From Branchipolynoe longqiensis (lineage: Eukaryota > Annelida > Polychaeta > Phyllodocida > Polynoidae): a stretch of DNA of 64,000 bases. How positions within the stretch are numbered: the first letter of the stretch is position 1; each line of letters starts with the position of its first letter. Positions 1-12,574 of this stretch are shown piece by piece. The translations under genes and the position numbers were made by a program. The stretch is from NCBI GenBank assembly GCA_030323885.1, contig CM059193.1, forward strand, positions 89,853,825-89,917,824, read 5' to 3'. A model generated the notes under the pieces. It was not told the DNA's origin, did not search any database, and saw nothing but the letters and a program-made list of their open reading frames with translations.

Positions 1-923
1 TGACTGAATCAGCGAAAGAATGACTGAATCACTGAAAGAATGACTGAATCAGGGAAAGAATGACTGAATCAGTGAAAGAATGACTGAATCAGCGAAAGAA
101 TGACTGAATCAGCGAAAGAATGACTGAATCAGCGAAAGAATGACTGAATCAGCGAAAGAATGACTGAATCAGTGAAAGAATGACTGAATCAGTGAAAGAA
201 TGACTGAATCAGTGAAAGAATGACTGAATCAGCGAAAGAATGACTGAATCAGCGAAAGAATGACTGAATCAGCGAAAGAATGACTGAATCAGCGAAAGAA
301 TGACTGAATCAGCGAAAGAATGACTGAATCAGTGAAAGAATGACTGAATCAGTGAAAGAATGACTGAATCAGCGAAAGAATGACTGAATCAGCGAAAGAA
401 TGACTGAATCAGCGAAAGAATGACTGAATCAGTGAAAGAATGACTGAATCAGCGAAAGAATGACTGAATCAGTGAAAGAATGACTGAATCAGTGAAAGAA
501 TGACTGAATCAGTGAAAGAATGACTGAATCAGGGAAAGAATGACTGAATCAGCGAAAGAATGACTGAATCAGCGAAAGAATGACTGAATCAGCGAAAGAA
601 TGACTGAATCAGTGAAAGAATGCTGAATCGTGAAAGAATGACTGAATCAGCGAAAGAATGACTGAATCAGCGAAAGAATGACTGAATCAGTGAAAGAATG
701 ACTGAATCAGTGAAAGAATGACTGAATCAGTGAAAGAATGACTGAATCAGTGAAAGAATGACTGAATCAGTGAAAGAATGACTGAATCAGGGAAAGAATG
801 ACTCAATCAGCGAAAGAATGACTGAATCAGCGAAAGAATGACTGAATCAGCGAAAGAATGACTGAATCAGCGAAAGAATGACTGAATCCGTGAAAGAATG
901 ACTGAATCAGCGAAAGAATGACA
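1..923. repeat. 20-bp minisatellite array
   Basis: About 46 head-to-tail copies of a 20-bp unit, TGACTGAATCAGCGAAAGAA. Almost all variation is at one position (C, T or G before GAAAGAA), so neighbouring units differ by a single base. One unit near 620-637 has lost bases (TGCTGAATCGTGAAAGAA). The array starts before the window and ends in GACAAAAAGGC. There is no coding potential. Confidence 0.97.
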
Positions 924-1410
924 AAAAGGCGGTAGTGTGAGGAAATGGAAAATCTATTCATAAGTGTGGATTAGACTCGAGACAAGCCCCGAGGTGAATG
1001 GTAATATCACAATAAAAGAACAAGTTAAAAGATATTAGCGAAATTTAGATGGATGGTGGGTGGAAAATTCGCTTGGGATCCTAACTTGCTGTGAAGTGTG
1101 GTATTGTATACTGTGGTGTGTGTGTGGGGGGGGGGGGTCAACCGAGAGCGCCCATCAGCAAAAACGGTGGGAAATAGGTCAGCCGTCAGGGGGTGGCAGG
1201 GTAAGTCACACAGGGAAAGGGGTTGAAGGTGGAGTCGCTTGTTGTCTCATGCCAATTGAAGTGCAATTTGAAAATTATGACCAATTTAAACAGATTAAAC
1301 ACTTCTCCGTTGGTTACCATATCATCATTATAACGAAGTAGTAGTTAGATTGTCAAAATAAGTGGCTACTGGGCATATTAACTAATGTTTCGCTCAATAG
1401 CAGGGTCACT
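924..1410. other. Unassigned intergenic sequence
   Basis: Mixed-composition sequence with a G homopolymer near 1127-1138. A short open frame (1060-1341) crosses the G-run and has no recognisable domain, so I do not call it a gene. Confidence 0.6.
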
Positions 1411-1747
1411 GTGGTGGGTTGGTTGTTGGAGTTTCATGTCCTGGCAACATCATAGGTCATATAAGGATGGGTACCAATTTGTGACAGTGCGCACTCACGG
1501 CAACTTTATAGTGCCGCACCACTGGGAAATCAGGCCGCCAGCACCATGACCCGATATCTCATTCCGTCACATTATCCTGATACTGAGCTAAACCAGTCCT
1601 GGCCCTATCCTATTAATACAGAACGCCAGGCTAGGAAGCGACAAGTATAAATTTGATAAGTCATTGGTTTGACTCGACCGGAAACCGAACTCCCGATATC
1701 CCACACGTGATGCCCGCGCTATACCCATTCAGCCACCACGTCCGGTC
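1411..1747 (-). mobile_element. tRNA-derived SINE, family A, tail type 1
   Basis: Read on the minus strand, this has a tRNA-like head, a central block (GTCAAACCAATGACTTA, then TAGCCTGGCGTTC-like) and a long tail with GTGTCAGGATAATGTGAC and CAAATTGGTACCCATCC. The same consensus is found at 27754-28072, 32823-33148 (minus), 50299-50625, 58057-58398 (minus), 58614-58939 and 61451-61776. The head keeps an A-box-like TGGCCGAATG and a B-box-like GGTTCGA in better copies, as in Pol III SINEs derived from a tRNA. Confidence 0.85.
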
Positions 1748-2099
1748 GCTAAATCAGAAACGGACGCCCTAAAGTACCCAACCCACTCGGCCATCCATCC
1801 ACTTCCGGCTCGGCCATCCATCCACTTCCGGGTTGCACCACCATCATTGCAAAACTTTCTATTGGCTAGGCGTGCTTGGTAAAGCCGTGACCCTGGTCCG
1901 ACGACTGTGTTCTAGTTTTATTGGGAGTTTGGGATCAAACACTCGGGGCCGGGATGGGTGGAACTCCCCCCCCCCCCCGCCTCCGAGGGCCGGCGGGCAG
2001 GGTGTTGGAGGCAGACCCTCCTCACCGACGGACTGAGTCCTGACGCTGACAACATCTCAGGCCGGCCATCGACGAGCTTATATTGGCGGCGATTTGGTC
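1748..2099. other. Unassigned spacer with short duplication
   Basis: A 25-bp direct duplication (GGCTCGGCCATCCATCCACT...) lies at about 1782-1831 and a C-run near 1968-1978. Overlapping short open frames here are low-complexity, and no gene is supported. Confidence 0.5.
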
Positions 2100-5000
2100 A
2101 AGGAGGCGGAGAGAGGGTAGGGGAGATGGGGGTAGGGGAGGGGAGAAGGGGCGGGGAGAGAGGGAGGTGAGGAGGCAGGGAGGAGGTGGGCAGAGAGTGG
2201 GGGGAGAGCGCGAAGGGAGCGAGTGAGGTGAGGAGGCAGGGAGGAGGTGGGAGAGGGAGGGGGGGTGAGGAAGGGGAGGGAGAGAGTAGAAGGGAAAGGG
2301 TGAGGTGAGGAGGCAGCGAGGGGAAGGGGAGAGGGGGGAGAGAAGTGAGGTGGAGAAGTGGGGGATGAGGTGGGGAGAGTGGGGGAGAGAGTGAGGGGAG
2401 AGAGTGAGTGACGAGGCAGGGAGGAGGTGGGGAGAGTGGGGGAGGAGTGAAAGGTAGAGAGCAGGTGAGATCAGGGAGAGGTGGGGAGAGTGGGAGAGAG
2501 TGAAGGAAGAGTGTGAGTGAGGAGGCAGGGAGGAGGGGGGAGAGGGGGGAGAGAGTGGGTGAGGAGGCAGGAGGAGGTGGGGAGAGAGGGGGAGAGAGTG
2601 AGAGGAGGAGAGTGAGGTGAGGATGCAGGGAGGAGGTGGAGAGGGAGGCAGAAAAGTGAAGGGATTAGAGGGAGTGAGGAGGCAGGGAGGAGGTGGGAGA
2701 GAGTGGGAGAGAGCGAAGGGAGAAGTGAGGTGAGGAGCAGGGGAGGTGGTCGTGAGAGGGGGGAGAGAGTGCAGGGAGGTGGGGAGAATGGGGGAGAGAG
2801 TGAGAGGGGTAGAGAGTGAGGTGAAGAGGCAGGGAGGAGGTGGGAGAGTGGGGGAGAGAGTGGAGGGGAGAGAGTGAGGTGAGGAGGCTGGGAGGGGGAG
2901 GTGGGGGAGAGATTGGGGGAAGAGTGAGGTGAAGAGGCAGGGAGAGGTGCGGAGAGGGGGGAGAGAGTGAGGGGAGAGAGTGAGGTGAGGAGGCGAGGGA
3001 GGGGGTGAGTAGAGGGGTGGGGAGAGAGTGATGGGAGAGGGAGGTTGGAAGAAGTGGGGAGAGGGGAGGGAGAGAGGGAAGGAGAGTGAGGTGAGGGATG
3101 CAGAGGAGGTGGGAGAGGGGAGGGAGAGAGTGAAGAGAGAGGAGGTGAAGAGGCAGGGAGGAGGAGGGGGAGTGGGGAGTAGGAGGTGAGGTGAGGTGAA
3201 GAGGCACGTAGGAGGTGGGGAGAGCGTGGGGAAAGAGTGAAGGGAGGGATGAGGTGAGGAGGCAGGGAGGAGTGATAGAGAGGGGGGGAGAGAGTGCAGG
3301 GAGGAGGAGGGGAGAGTGGGGGAGAGAGTGAAGGGAGAGAGTGAGGTGAAGAGGCAGGGAGGAGGTGGGGAGAGTGGGGGAGAGAGTGAGGGGAGAGAGT
3401 GAAGGTGAAGAGGCAGGGAGGAGGTGGGAGGAGGGGTGGGGGAGCGAGTGGGGAGAGTGGGGGAGAGAGTGAAGGGAGAGAGTGAGGTGAGGATGCAGGA
3501 GGAGGTGGGCAGAGGGGAGAGAGTGAGGTTAGAGACAGGGAGGAGTGGGGAGAGTGGTGAGAGAGTGCAAGGGAGAGAGTGAGGTGAGGATGCAGGGAGG
3601 AGGTGGGGAGAGGGGAGGCAGAAAGTGAAGGGATAGAGGGAGTGAGGAGGCAGGGAGGAGGTGGGGAGAGAGTGGGGAGAGAGCGAAGGGAGAGAGTTCA
3701 GTGAGGGAGCAGGGAGGAGAGGGATAGGGAAGAGAGTGAGGTGAGGAGGCAGGGAGGAGTGGGGAGAGTGGGGGAGAGAGTGAAGGGAGAGAGTGAGGTG
3801 AGGAGGCAGGGACGGGTTGGGGAGAGGGGTGGGGAGAGAGTGATGGAGAGGGAGGGTTGGAAGGAGGTGGGGAGAGGGAGGGAGAGCGAAGGGAGAGTGA
3901 GGTGAGGATGCAGGGAGAGGTGGGGAGAGGGAGGGAGAGAGTGAAGGAGAGAGTGAGTGAAGAGGCAGCGAGGTGGTCGGGAGAGGGGGAGAAGTCCCAG
4001 GGAGGAGGTTGGGGAGAGTGGGGGAGAGAGTGAAGGGAGAGAGTGAGGTTGAGGAGGCAGGGACGGTGTGGGGAGAGGGGTGGGGAAGAGTGATGGAGAG
4101 GGAGTTGGAAGGAGGAGGGGAGAGGGGATGGAGAGAGCGAAGGGAGAGTGAGGTGAGGATGCAGGGGAGGAGGTGGGGAGACGGGAGGGAGATAGTAAGG
4201 GAGAGAGTGAGGTGAAGAGGCAGGGAGAGGTGGGGAGAGTGGGGGAGAGAGTGAAGGTGGAAGAGGCAGGGAGGAGGAGGGAGAGTGGTGGAGAGAGAGG
4301 TGAGGAGAAGGGAGAGGTGGGGAGAGCGGGGAGAGAGTGAAGGGAGAGAGTGAGGTGAGGAGGGGACGGTGTGGGGAGAGGGGGGGGAGAGAGTGAGGGA
4401 GAGGGAGGTTGGAAGGAGGTGGGGAGAGGGGAGGGAGAGAGCGAAGGGAGAGGAGATGGAAGCAGGGAGGAGGTGGGAGGGGGAGGGAGAGAGTGAAGGG
4501 AGAGAGTGAGGTGAAGAGGCAGGGAGGAGGTGGGGAGTGTGGGGGAGAGAGTGAAGGTGAAGAGGCAGGGAGGAGGTGGGAGAGTGGGCGAGAGAGTGAG
4601 GTGAGGAGGAAGGAGGAGGTGGGGAGAGCGGGGGGAGAGAGTGGAAGGGAGAGAGTGAGGTGAAGAGGCTGAGGAGGTGGGGAGTGTGGGGGAGAGAGTG
4701 AAGGTGAAGAGGCAGGGAGGAGGTTGGGAGAGTGGGCGAGAGAGTGAGGTGAGGTGAAGAGGCACGCAGGAGGTGGGGAGAGAGTGGGGAAAGAGTGAAG
4801 GGAGGGAGTGAGGTGAGGAGGCAGGGAGGAGATGGGAGAGGGCGGAGAGAGTGCAGGGAGGAGGTGGGGAGGGGGGAAGAGACTGAAGGGGAGAGAGTGA
4901 GGTGAAGAGCAGGGAAGTGGGAGATGGGGAGAGAGTGAGGGGAGAGAGTGAGGTGAGGAGGCAGGGAGGGGGTGGGTGGGAGGGGTGGGGAAGAGTGAGG

Positions 5001-5945
5001 GGAGAGAGAGAGTGAGGGTGAGGAGGCTGGGAGGAGGAGGGGAGAGTGGGGGAGAGAGTGAGGTGAGGAGCAGGGATGAGGTGCGAGAGGGGGAGGACAG
5101 TGGGGGAGAGAGTGAGGTGAGGAGGCTGGAGGAGGTGGGGGAGAGTGGGGGAGAGAGTGAGGGTAGAGAGTGAGGTGAGGAGGCTGGGAGGAGGGTGGGA
5201 GAGTTCTCAGTGAAGTGAGGGGATAGTGAGGTGAGAGGAGGCTGGGAGGAGGTGGGGAGGTGGGGGAGAGTGAGGGGAGAGAGTGAGATGAGGGGCGAGC
5301 GATGAGGTGAGGAGGCTGGAGGAGGTGGGGAAGTGGGGGAGACAGTGTGAAGGAGAGAGGGAGGTGAGGAGGCAGGGAGGAGGTGGGGAGAATGGGGGAG
5401 AGACTGAAGGGAGAGGAGAGGTGAGGAGGCTGGGAGGAGGTGGGGAGAGATTGGGGGAGAGAGTGAGGTGAAAGGCAGGGAGGAGGTGGGGAGAGGGGAG
5501 AGTGCGGGGAGAGAGTGAGGTGAGGAGGCAGGGGAGGGGGTGGGGAGAGGGGTGGGAGAGAGTGATGGGAGAGGGAGGTTGGAAGGAGGTGGGGAGAGGG
5601 GAGGGAGAGAGCGAAGGGAGAGTGAGGTGAGGATGCAGGGAGGAGGTGGGGAGAGGGGGGGGGAGAGAATGATGGGAGAGGGAGGTTGGAAGGAGGTGGG
5701 GAGAGGGGAGGGAGAGAGTGAAGGGAGAGTGAGGTGAAGAAGCAGGGAGCCGGTGGGGAGAGGGGGGGAGAGAGTGAAGGGAGAGAGTGAGGTGAGGACG
5801 CACGGAGGAGGTGGGGTGAGCAAGACGGGAGAGCGTAAGGGGAGAGAGGCAGATGAGCTAGAAGGACCTGGTGTGGAGAGGGGAGGGGAGATAGAGTGAG
5901 GTGAATGGGCTGGGAGAGGGTGGGGGAGGGGAGGGAGGAGAAGGG
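2100..5945. repeat. 3.9-kb polypurine degenerate minisatellite
   Basis: The plus strand is almost entirely purine. Imperfect units of roughly 50-80 bp are built from GAGAGTGAGGTGAGGAGGCA, GGGAGGAGGTGGGGAGAG and GGGGGAGAGAGTGAAGG. The long open frames on the minus strand (rich in Ser, Pro, Leu and His) are a by-product of a pyrimidine strand with few stop codons and are not genes. Such tracts can form triplex (H-) DNA. Confidence 0.95.
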
Positions 5946-6118
5946 TAAGGAAGGAGGACTGGGGGATTCGAGTCGAAGTATCGGGAGCGGGATTGGTGCG
6001 ATGGTGAAATGAGGATTGGATGAGGAGGTAGAAAAGGATGGGGTGGAGAGTTGAGAGGTACTGTGGTGGGTGGGGATGTGGGGTGGGCCGTTGGTGATGG
6101 ATTACTGAGGAGTTTGGG

Positions 6119-6252
6119 TGGGTGGTATGGCTGGTATGGCTGGTATGGTTAGTATGGCTGGTATGGCTGGTATGGCTGGTATGGCTGGTATGACTGGTAT
6201 GGCTGGTATGGCTGGTATGGCTGGTATGGCTGGTATGGCTGGTATGGCTGGT
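6119..6252. repeat. 9-bp minisatellite (TATGGCTGG)n
   Basis: About 14 near-perfect copies of the 9-bp unit, with single-base variants (TTAGTATGG, TGACTGG). Because the unit is a multiple of three, frames stay open and read as short tripeptide repeats, which explains the open frames seen here. Confidence 0.95.
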
Positions 6253-6452
6253 AGGATTTAGGGTGTGGCGTTGGGTGAATTGTAGCAAGGGATTGAGGAG
6301 TTGGGCTGGGTGCATTGTAGGTAAGGATTGAGCGGTAGGGTTGATTTCGTTTTAGGGAAATATTTGACAGGTGAGATGCGTTGAGCGGATTGCTGTAGTT
6401 CGGATGATTTGTAGGGAGGGACAATGACATTACTAGGCATGATGGGATAGAG

Positions 6453-7345
6453 GTATTACAGCTGATAGCTGTGATCCTAGAGAATGCACCTGTACTGACA
6501 GTGCGATGCATGACGATAAAGAACTGTGACAGATGTGGTCATAGTGAATGCGCCGGCACTGACCTTGCAATACATGATGGTATAGAACTGTGACAGCTGG
6601 TGTCATAGTGAATGCATGTGTATTGAATGTGTACTTACTGACAGTATAGAGCTGTGGCAGCTATGGTCCTAGTCAATGCACCTGCACTGACAGTACACTA
6701 CCTGACAGTATATAACTGTGACAGCTGTGGTCCTAGTCAATGCACCTGCACTGGCAGTGTAATACTTGACAGCAGAGAACTGTGGCAGCTTTGGTCGTAG
6801 TTAATGCGCCTGTACTGACAGACAGCGCAATACCTGACAGCATAGAACTGTGACAGCTGTGGTCCTAGTCAATGCACCTGCACTAACAGACAGTGCTAAC
6901 CTGACAGTATATAACTGTGACAGTTGTGATCATAGTCAATGCACCTGCACTGATAGTACACTACCTGACAGTATAGAACTGTGGCAGCTGTGGTCCTAGT
7001 CAATGCGCCCACACTGACAGTACACTACCTGACAGCATAGAACTGTGACAGCTGTGATCCTAGTCAATGCACCTGGACTGACAGTACACTACCTGACAAC
7101 ATATAGCTGTGACAGCTGTGGTCTCAGTCAATGCGCATGCACTGACAGTACACTACCTGACAGCATAGAACTGTGACAGCTGTGATCCTAGTCAATGCTC
7201 CTGCACTGACAGTACACTACCTGACAGCATATAACTGTGACAACTGTGGTCTTAGTCAATGCGCAATGCACTGACAGTACACTACCTGACAGCATAGAAC
7301 TGTGAAGCTGTGATCCTAGTCAATGTGCCTGCACTACCTGACATC
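6453..7345. repeat. 64-bp tandem repeat array
   Basis: About 14 diverged copies of a 64-bp unit containing GACAGCTGTGATCCTAGTCA, ATGCACCTGCACTGACAG and TACACTACCTGACAGCATAG. The first copies are the most diverged, and the array fades out after TACCTGACATCATGACGG. Confidence 0.93.
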
Positions 7346-7555
7346 ATGACGGTATCGGGAGTTGACAGCTGATTATAGTGATTTGACGGGTGCGGACCGT
7401 CACAGAGCTGGGGTTGGCTACAAGTCAGGGACGCATGCGCAGAGGTCAGAACGAGGGAAGGAAAGGCAGGAGCGGACAGACGGTATCGGACACAAATTGA
7501 CGCTTTCAATTATTCACCAGTTTGGAGTCCGGAGACGTCCCCGTGGTGTGAGCCC

Positions 7556-7662
7556 GTCCCGCCCCGCCCCGCCCCGCCCCGCCCCGCCCCGCCCCGCCCC
7601 GCCCCGCCCCGCCCCGCCCCGCCCCGCCCCGCCCCGCCACGCCCTGCCCCGCCCCGCCCTGT
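7556..7662. repeat. (GCCCC)n pentanucleotide array
   Basis: About 20 nearly uninterrupted CGCCC pentamers; the minus strand is GGGGC repeated, with a few point changes at the right end. The G-rich strand has many regularly spaced G-runs and could form G-quadruplexes; each unit also resembles a GC box. The proline/alanine or glycine/arginine open frames are artefacts of the repeat. Confidence 0.95.
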
Positions 7663-7734
7663 CTCGGCCCGGGTGTGGATCGACGAGGCGGGACAAGACG
7701 CGAGGGATAAACTGAAAGGGAGGGAGGGGTTAGC

Positions 7735-8487
7735 AGGGATGAGAGGGAGATGTAAGGCAGCAGGTAATGAGGTGGTGGTGATGGTGGGGGTGGTGAAGGG
7801 CTGGTGAGAGGGTGGAGTGGTGCTGTCAGGAGAAGGGGAACAGAGGACAGCAGGAGGAGAGGAGGAGAGGAGGAGAGGAGGAGAGGAGGAGATGAGTAGA
7901 GGAGGAGAGGAGGAGATGGGAGGAGGGGAGGAGGATAGGAGGGGAGGAGGAGAGGAGGAGAGGAGGAGAAGAGGACAGGGGGAGAGGCAGGGGAGGAGAG
8001 GAGGAAGGAGGAGGAGAGGAGGAGGAGAGGAGGAGGAGAGAGGAGCGGAGAGAGCAGGAAGAGGAAGAGGAAAGAGGAGAGAGGAGGCGGAGAGGAGGAG
8101 AATAGGAGAGGAGGGGAGGAGGAGAGGAGGAGAGGAGGAGAGGAGGGAGGAGAGAGGAGGAGCGGAGGAGAGCAGGAGGAGAGGAGGAGAGAAGTAGAGG
8201 AGGCGGAGAGGATGAGAGGAGAGGATGAGAGGAGCAGAGGAGCAGAGGAGCAGAGGAGGAGAGGAGGCGGAGAGGAGGAGAAGAGGAGAGGAGAAGAGGA
8301 GGAGAGGAGGAGAGGAGGAGGAGGAGAGGAGACAAGAAGAGGAGGAGAGGAGGAGAGGAGGAGGAGGAGAGGAGGAGAGGAGCAGGAGAGGAGCAGGAGA
8401 AGAGGAGAGGAGGAGAGAGAGAGAGGAGGAGAGGAGGAGGGGAGGAGTGGAGGATGGGAGGAAAGGAGGAGAGGAGGAGAGAAGAGA
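7735..8487. repeat. GGAGA-type polypurine microsatellite
   Basis: An imperfect GAGGAG/GGAGA tract that is almost pure purine on the plus strand for about 750 bp. It abuts the dispersed repeat that begins at 8488. Open frames on both strands are low-complexity and not called. Confidence 0.95.
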
Positions 8488-9055
8488 AGTTTAACCGTCG
8501 GGCTATTCCACCCCCGCTTAAGGCGACCCTACGTGTTAATATAAATAATTGTTTCCATGTGAATGACTTGTGCCTCCTACTGCCGGTTGTCTGTCATCCT
8601 GCCAGCCTGACCCTTGACTAGCAATGTCCGAGGGAGAGAGTTCGACTCCTGACAGACCATGGGCAGAAGGCCCTTAATTAAATAAGATTATAGAGCAATC
8701 CAAATAGCAATCTGAAGTTGACCATAGCGGTTAATAATATAAGTCTGGAGGACAGTAAAGAATGCAAGGAACGTTCATGTCACTTCTTAGGAGCTCACCA
8801 TTTTATTCTTACCTCTTACTAACAGAATGAATTGATCAATAAAATCTATGTTCTTAGTTAAATATAGTTCAACAGTGGAATGTATGTTATAAGCCACTTC
8901 CCCTCCCATATAATTAAGTTGAATAAGTTTGGAATTTCGACAATAAAAGCCTAAATATCGGCTAACGTATCCAAGCAACACTTTACAGCAGGGAACCCTG
9001 CCTCGCAAAATGAGCGCCCGCGCAAAATGAGGTCGAGCAGTCTCACCCACTTCAC
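8488..9055 (+). repeat. 0.6-kb dispersed repeat, copy 1
   Basis: Matches 19370-19994 in the same orientation over its whole length, from AGTTTAACCGTCGGGCTATT to CTCACCCACTTCAC. Relative to copy 2 it has about 23 extra bases near 8820 (AACAGAATGAATTGATC) and lacks an ~80-bp segment present at 19820-19902. Its left edge touches a GA-rich tract, whereas copy 2 touches one on its right. No protein is recognisable; family unassigned. Confidence 0.9.
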
Positions 9056-10680
9056 AGCCTCCCCAGACGAACAACAGGAACTGATGTTTGTCTAAGAAAG
9101 GAAAAGTGGGAGAGACTACCAGGGTTCGCGGCTGTAGCAACAAATAATAAGCGTAATCGCGACCCCGCTTGATCCACGACTATATGGCGTGGAATGCGAG
9201 GTACCGCATACTTCCTTCTCGTTGTGTAATTTTTTTCGATTTGAGACAAGCCAGCTCTCTGGTCAACAATTTCAGTATTTCACAAGAAATATGTTTCTAC
9301 TTAAATTCCTTCAAAAACAGTTGTGAATCATTACTTGATAAAATTGAAACTACCAGAATCGACCTTCAATTCTGGTATCGGCCCAACTAAAATACTGACC
9401 CTGTCGTAGCTGAATACCCTGCCAGTCAGTCTGGCAATGAGAGAAACTCCACTAGTCACTTGTCATCTGTACAATTGCACACCATCCAATATCACAACCC
9501 TTTATAACACACTCCACCATTTTGACACTTCTGACCACACATGTACTACTAACCCCTGGAAGAAAATTCCCTAGCCCAGTTCCCGCGATGAAAGCTAGCT
9601 CAATATTTCTCCTCTACCAGTAGCCTATACCGTAAACTCATTACAGCCTCAAAAGTACTCTGGCCGGCATTACCATAGTAATATCCCTATCTCAAGTCCG
9701 TATCCCACCGTATGCTAAAAGTGAAGGGTATTTGGAATTCGCTACAGACGACGTTACCCTAAATGTATACAGCTCCAACGACAGGGTCCCGTTTTTCTCT
9801 AAAAATTCACACTTTGACTACTAGACAATGACTACTAAACAATGACTACATTGTAACCAAAGCCGGAAATTCCCGAAGTCCGCTTTTGGTTCACACAAAA
9901 ACTATTTCTAATGGGTTATACAACAGTTTACAGGCCTAGCTATGAAATAGCAGTGTTAACCATGAAAGTCAGTTTTAGTAATATCCCTATCCCGATTTAG
10001 CCAGCAACTCTCCAAGGTGCACTCTTCATACAAGTACCATGGGGTCTGCATGGCACAGAGTACGAAGGGTACTCCCGAGGTAGTCGAAATATCATTTTCT
10101 AAGCTCCCCCCATGTATGTTTCGTGTAACCTTACTGACGGTCTGTATAATAATTTAACGTGTGCTAACTAGTAATAGGACTGATGTCCTTTAAGTAAATA
10201 TTTCGTCCTAGTGACAAGAATAACGATCCAAAACGCGATGATTTCTCAGGATGGCCGATAATAATGAGGGGCACACCCCTAGTAGCGGCAATGGCTATCG
10301 CCGACGCACCACACTACCAGAAAAAAATTGAAATAGCTAATGCGGGTATCCAAAATTGGGTCCTAGTGTAGCCAGGGGTACCGGGCACACACTCTGAGGG
10401 GACACCCGCCCACTCACTCGGTTGTAAACTGATAGCGAATATACGATTGTTACACTAATCTGACCCAATACGGGGTCAATCACGAGCCGTGAACGTTCCG
10501 GCCGTGGGAGTAGATATTTAAATATACAAATACTTCAGCACGGTTAAGTTGTTAGCAATACAGACTTTAGGAAATGCGAACACACGAGGCCTCGTAGAGG
10601 TCTCGCATGGATGTAATATAGCGACAATGCTAAAGTATCACATCAATGTTACTTTCTAGCGAAATTTGTTCTATAATAAT
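9056..10680. other. Unassigned AT-rich sequence
   Basis: Roughly 1.6 kb without a recognisable gene or repeat boundary. Open frames are short and lack motifs. Short blocks such as AGTAATATCCCTATC recur (about 9680 and 9978), hinting at old repeats. Confidence 0.5.
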
Positions 10681-12060
10681 CTGCAAAATTTGTTCTATAA
10701 TAGAATTTGGAATAATCCCTACCCTTGCACACGACCAAACAGGACACCTTAATACTCTACTTGTAGCCCTAATTTTGTATGCATCCTTGTTAACATCTAA
10801 GCTTGTGTAGGTACCTGTTCCTTCATTTACTAAACATTTTGAAATACCTCTAGCCACATGGGTAGTTATACAGTAGCTCCTCTAGATGGTTCCATTTTGA
10901 TGTTTAACCTTATAGATATTTATCTTCATTATTACCATAACAACAATTAATATAGTAACACTGGTAGTTACTTACACAACTTTAGATGGTTCACTTTTTA
11001 TGTTCAACTTTATAGAATGTTTATAGTACTTGGATAATACAATTTAAACATATTTACACCTATACACACTTTGGTCTAGTGGTCGGGTATGAAGGGGATT
11101 TAATGTTTACATGGGAAAACCGTTACAAATACTTTACCTGTAATAGAATTTGGAATAATCCCTACCCTTCCACATGACCAAACAATTCATATTAACATTT
11201 CACTCTTATCCCTAATGTACATGTATGATTAACTAGTGGTTATCCCCAGAGATCACGGCTAGTTACTTCTACAATTTTAAATGGTTTAAATTTCTGTTTA
11301 ATTTGAGTGAATGTGTATGTCTATTTCCCCATAAATTAGTTTTAGGCCTATATTCTAGATAATTTTGAAAACCAAGCTGGTGCCCTCAGAGAGAAGAACC
11401 AGATTCAGTAAATAATTGTTAAGCTTCATAGTTTAGAGACATACATATTCAATGCTCATTTTGAATCAGTTTAACCGTGAAGAATATATTCACCAGTTCA
11501 ACCATGAAGAAAATTCCCTTCGCGCGTATCTAAAATAAATTTGCTGTCTAATCCCCTGGCAGTAGTTGGACCCACCGTTAACCAACCTATGGCAATAGTT
11601 GGACCCACCGTTAACCAACTTATTTCCCCAACAACATGGGGAGCCACAAATAACACATAATACAAACATAACACCTATATCCACCATTTAATAATTTAGT
11701 CAAGTGGTTGGTTATGAAGAGGTGTCTACATTTACCTTAATAAAACAGTTAGAAATGTTCTAGTTTACACAGATAACATTTTGAACATTCCTGTGTCCTT
11801 CCAGATGACCAAATATAAACATTTGCTATATTTTAGTGCCAGTTTTTTTATATTTACTATAATAGGTTTACCAACCACAGGCTGTTTCCCTCCGGAAGAA
11901 AGCAGCCTGGGGAAAATTGCTATTATTATGATAATTACAACAAATTGTAGAATGTTCACATCTGTTTACTCTTATAGAAACCTGGTTAGTTTTATTTTTA
12001 TTTAAATTTAAGTTTAGGGTTAATATGTTCCAATTTGATTTGGCCCCATCCCCTTGTGTA
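10681..12060. repeat. Diverged ~450-600-bp AT-rich direct repeats
   Basis: The block AATAGAATTTGGAATAATCC followed by CTACCCTT(G/C)CACA(C/T)GACCAAACA occurs at about 10700 and 11143, with a weaker third version (CCTGTGTCCTTCCAGATGACC) near 11790. Between them, related segments recur (TTTAGATGGTTCACTTTT near 10985; TTTTAAATGGTTTAAATTTC near 11276). The pieces look like old, diverged monomers of a long tandem repeat. A small direct duplication (GTTGGACCCACCGTTAACCA) lies at about 11566-11619. Confidence 0.6.
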
Positions 12061-12574
12061 CCAGTTTAACCGTGAAGGCTTACAAGGATTCTGTGGTGTA
12101 TTTTACTTTTCTCTACCAACATGTATGATGTAATTATATGTTTGCAAGGGTTTTTGACCTATAATTCTAAATCTGTTTTTACCACAATGCCTAGATTAGT
12201 GCTTAGGCTCACAAGGGTGTTGTGGTATATTTTCAATTGGTTTTACCAACATGTAAGGTTTTAAATAAATTTTTTACTTAGAAATCACCCAGAAATCAAT
12301 AGGTTACAATACTCAATATAAAAGGTGCTCAAAAGAAATGCCAGTGGCCTAACTGATTCCCTGCTCTACAACCAATATACCAATTACACCACATACAATA
12401 TTACAAACTATATACAAATCAAGGTGTATTTTTAATGTGGTGGTGTGGTTTTTACAAGATAAGAATATAAGTGTATCATTTAAATAGACCCCGCATATTG
12501 TATAGCCCCGTGAACCCATCCCCGTAAATAGAATATTCCCAAAACAATACCTAATGTGATGCCCTCCTCCGGAT
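12061..12574. other. Unassigned AT-rich spacer
   Basis: AT-rich sequence with a loose repeat of TTTACCAACATGTA-like blocks (about 12115 and 12242). No gene is seen. Confidence 0.5.

Noticed and set aside
1..923. CRISPR-like array
   Set aside because: Units are contiguous 20-bp repeats with no variable spacers, in an animal genome; a minisatellite.
3529..6315. Long minus-strand open frame (928 codons) and its neighbours
   Set aside because: It lies in the polypurine minisatellite; Ser/Pro/Leu/His-only composition and repeats in every frame show it is a by-product of a stop-poor pyrimidine strand.
8488..9055. LTR of a retrotransposon paired with 19370-19994
   Set aside because: Direct-repeat geometry fits, but the ends are not TG...CA, no gag-pol lies between them in a matching orientation, and no primer-binding site was recognised.
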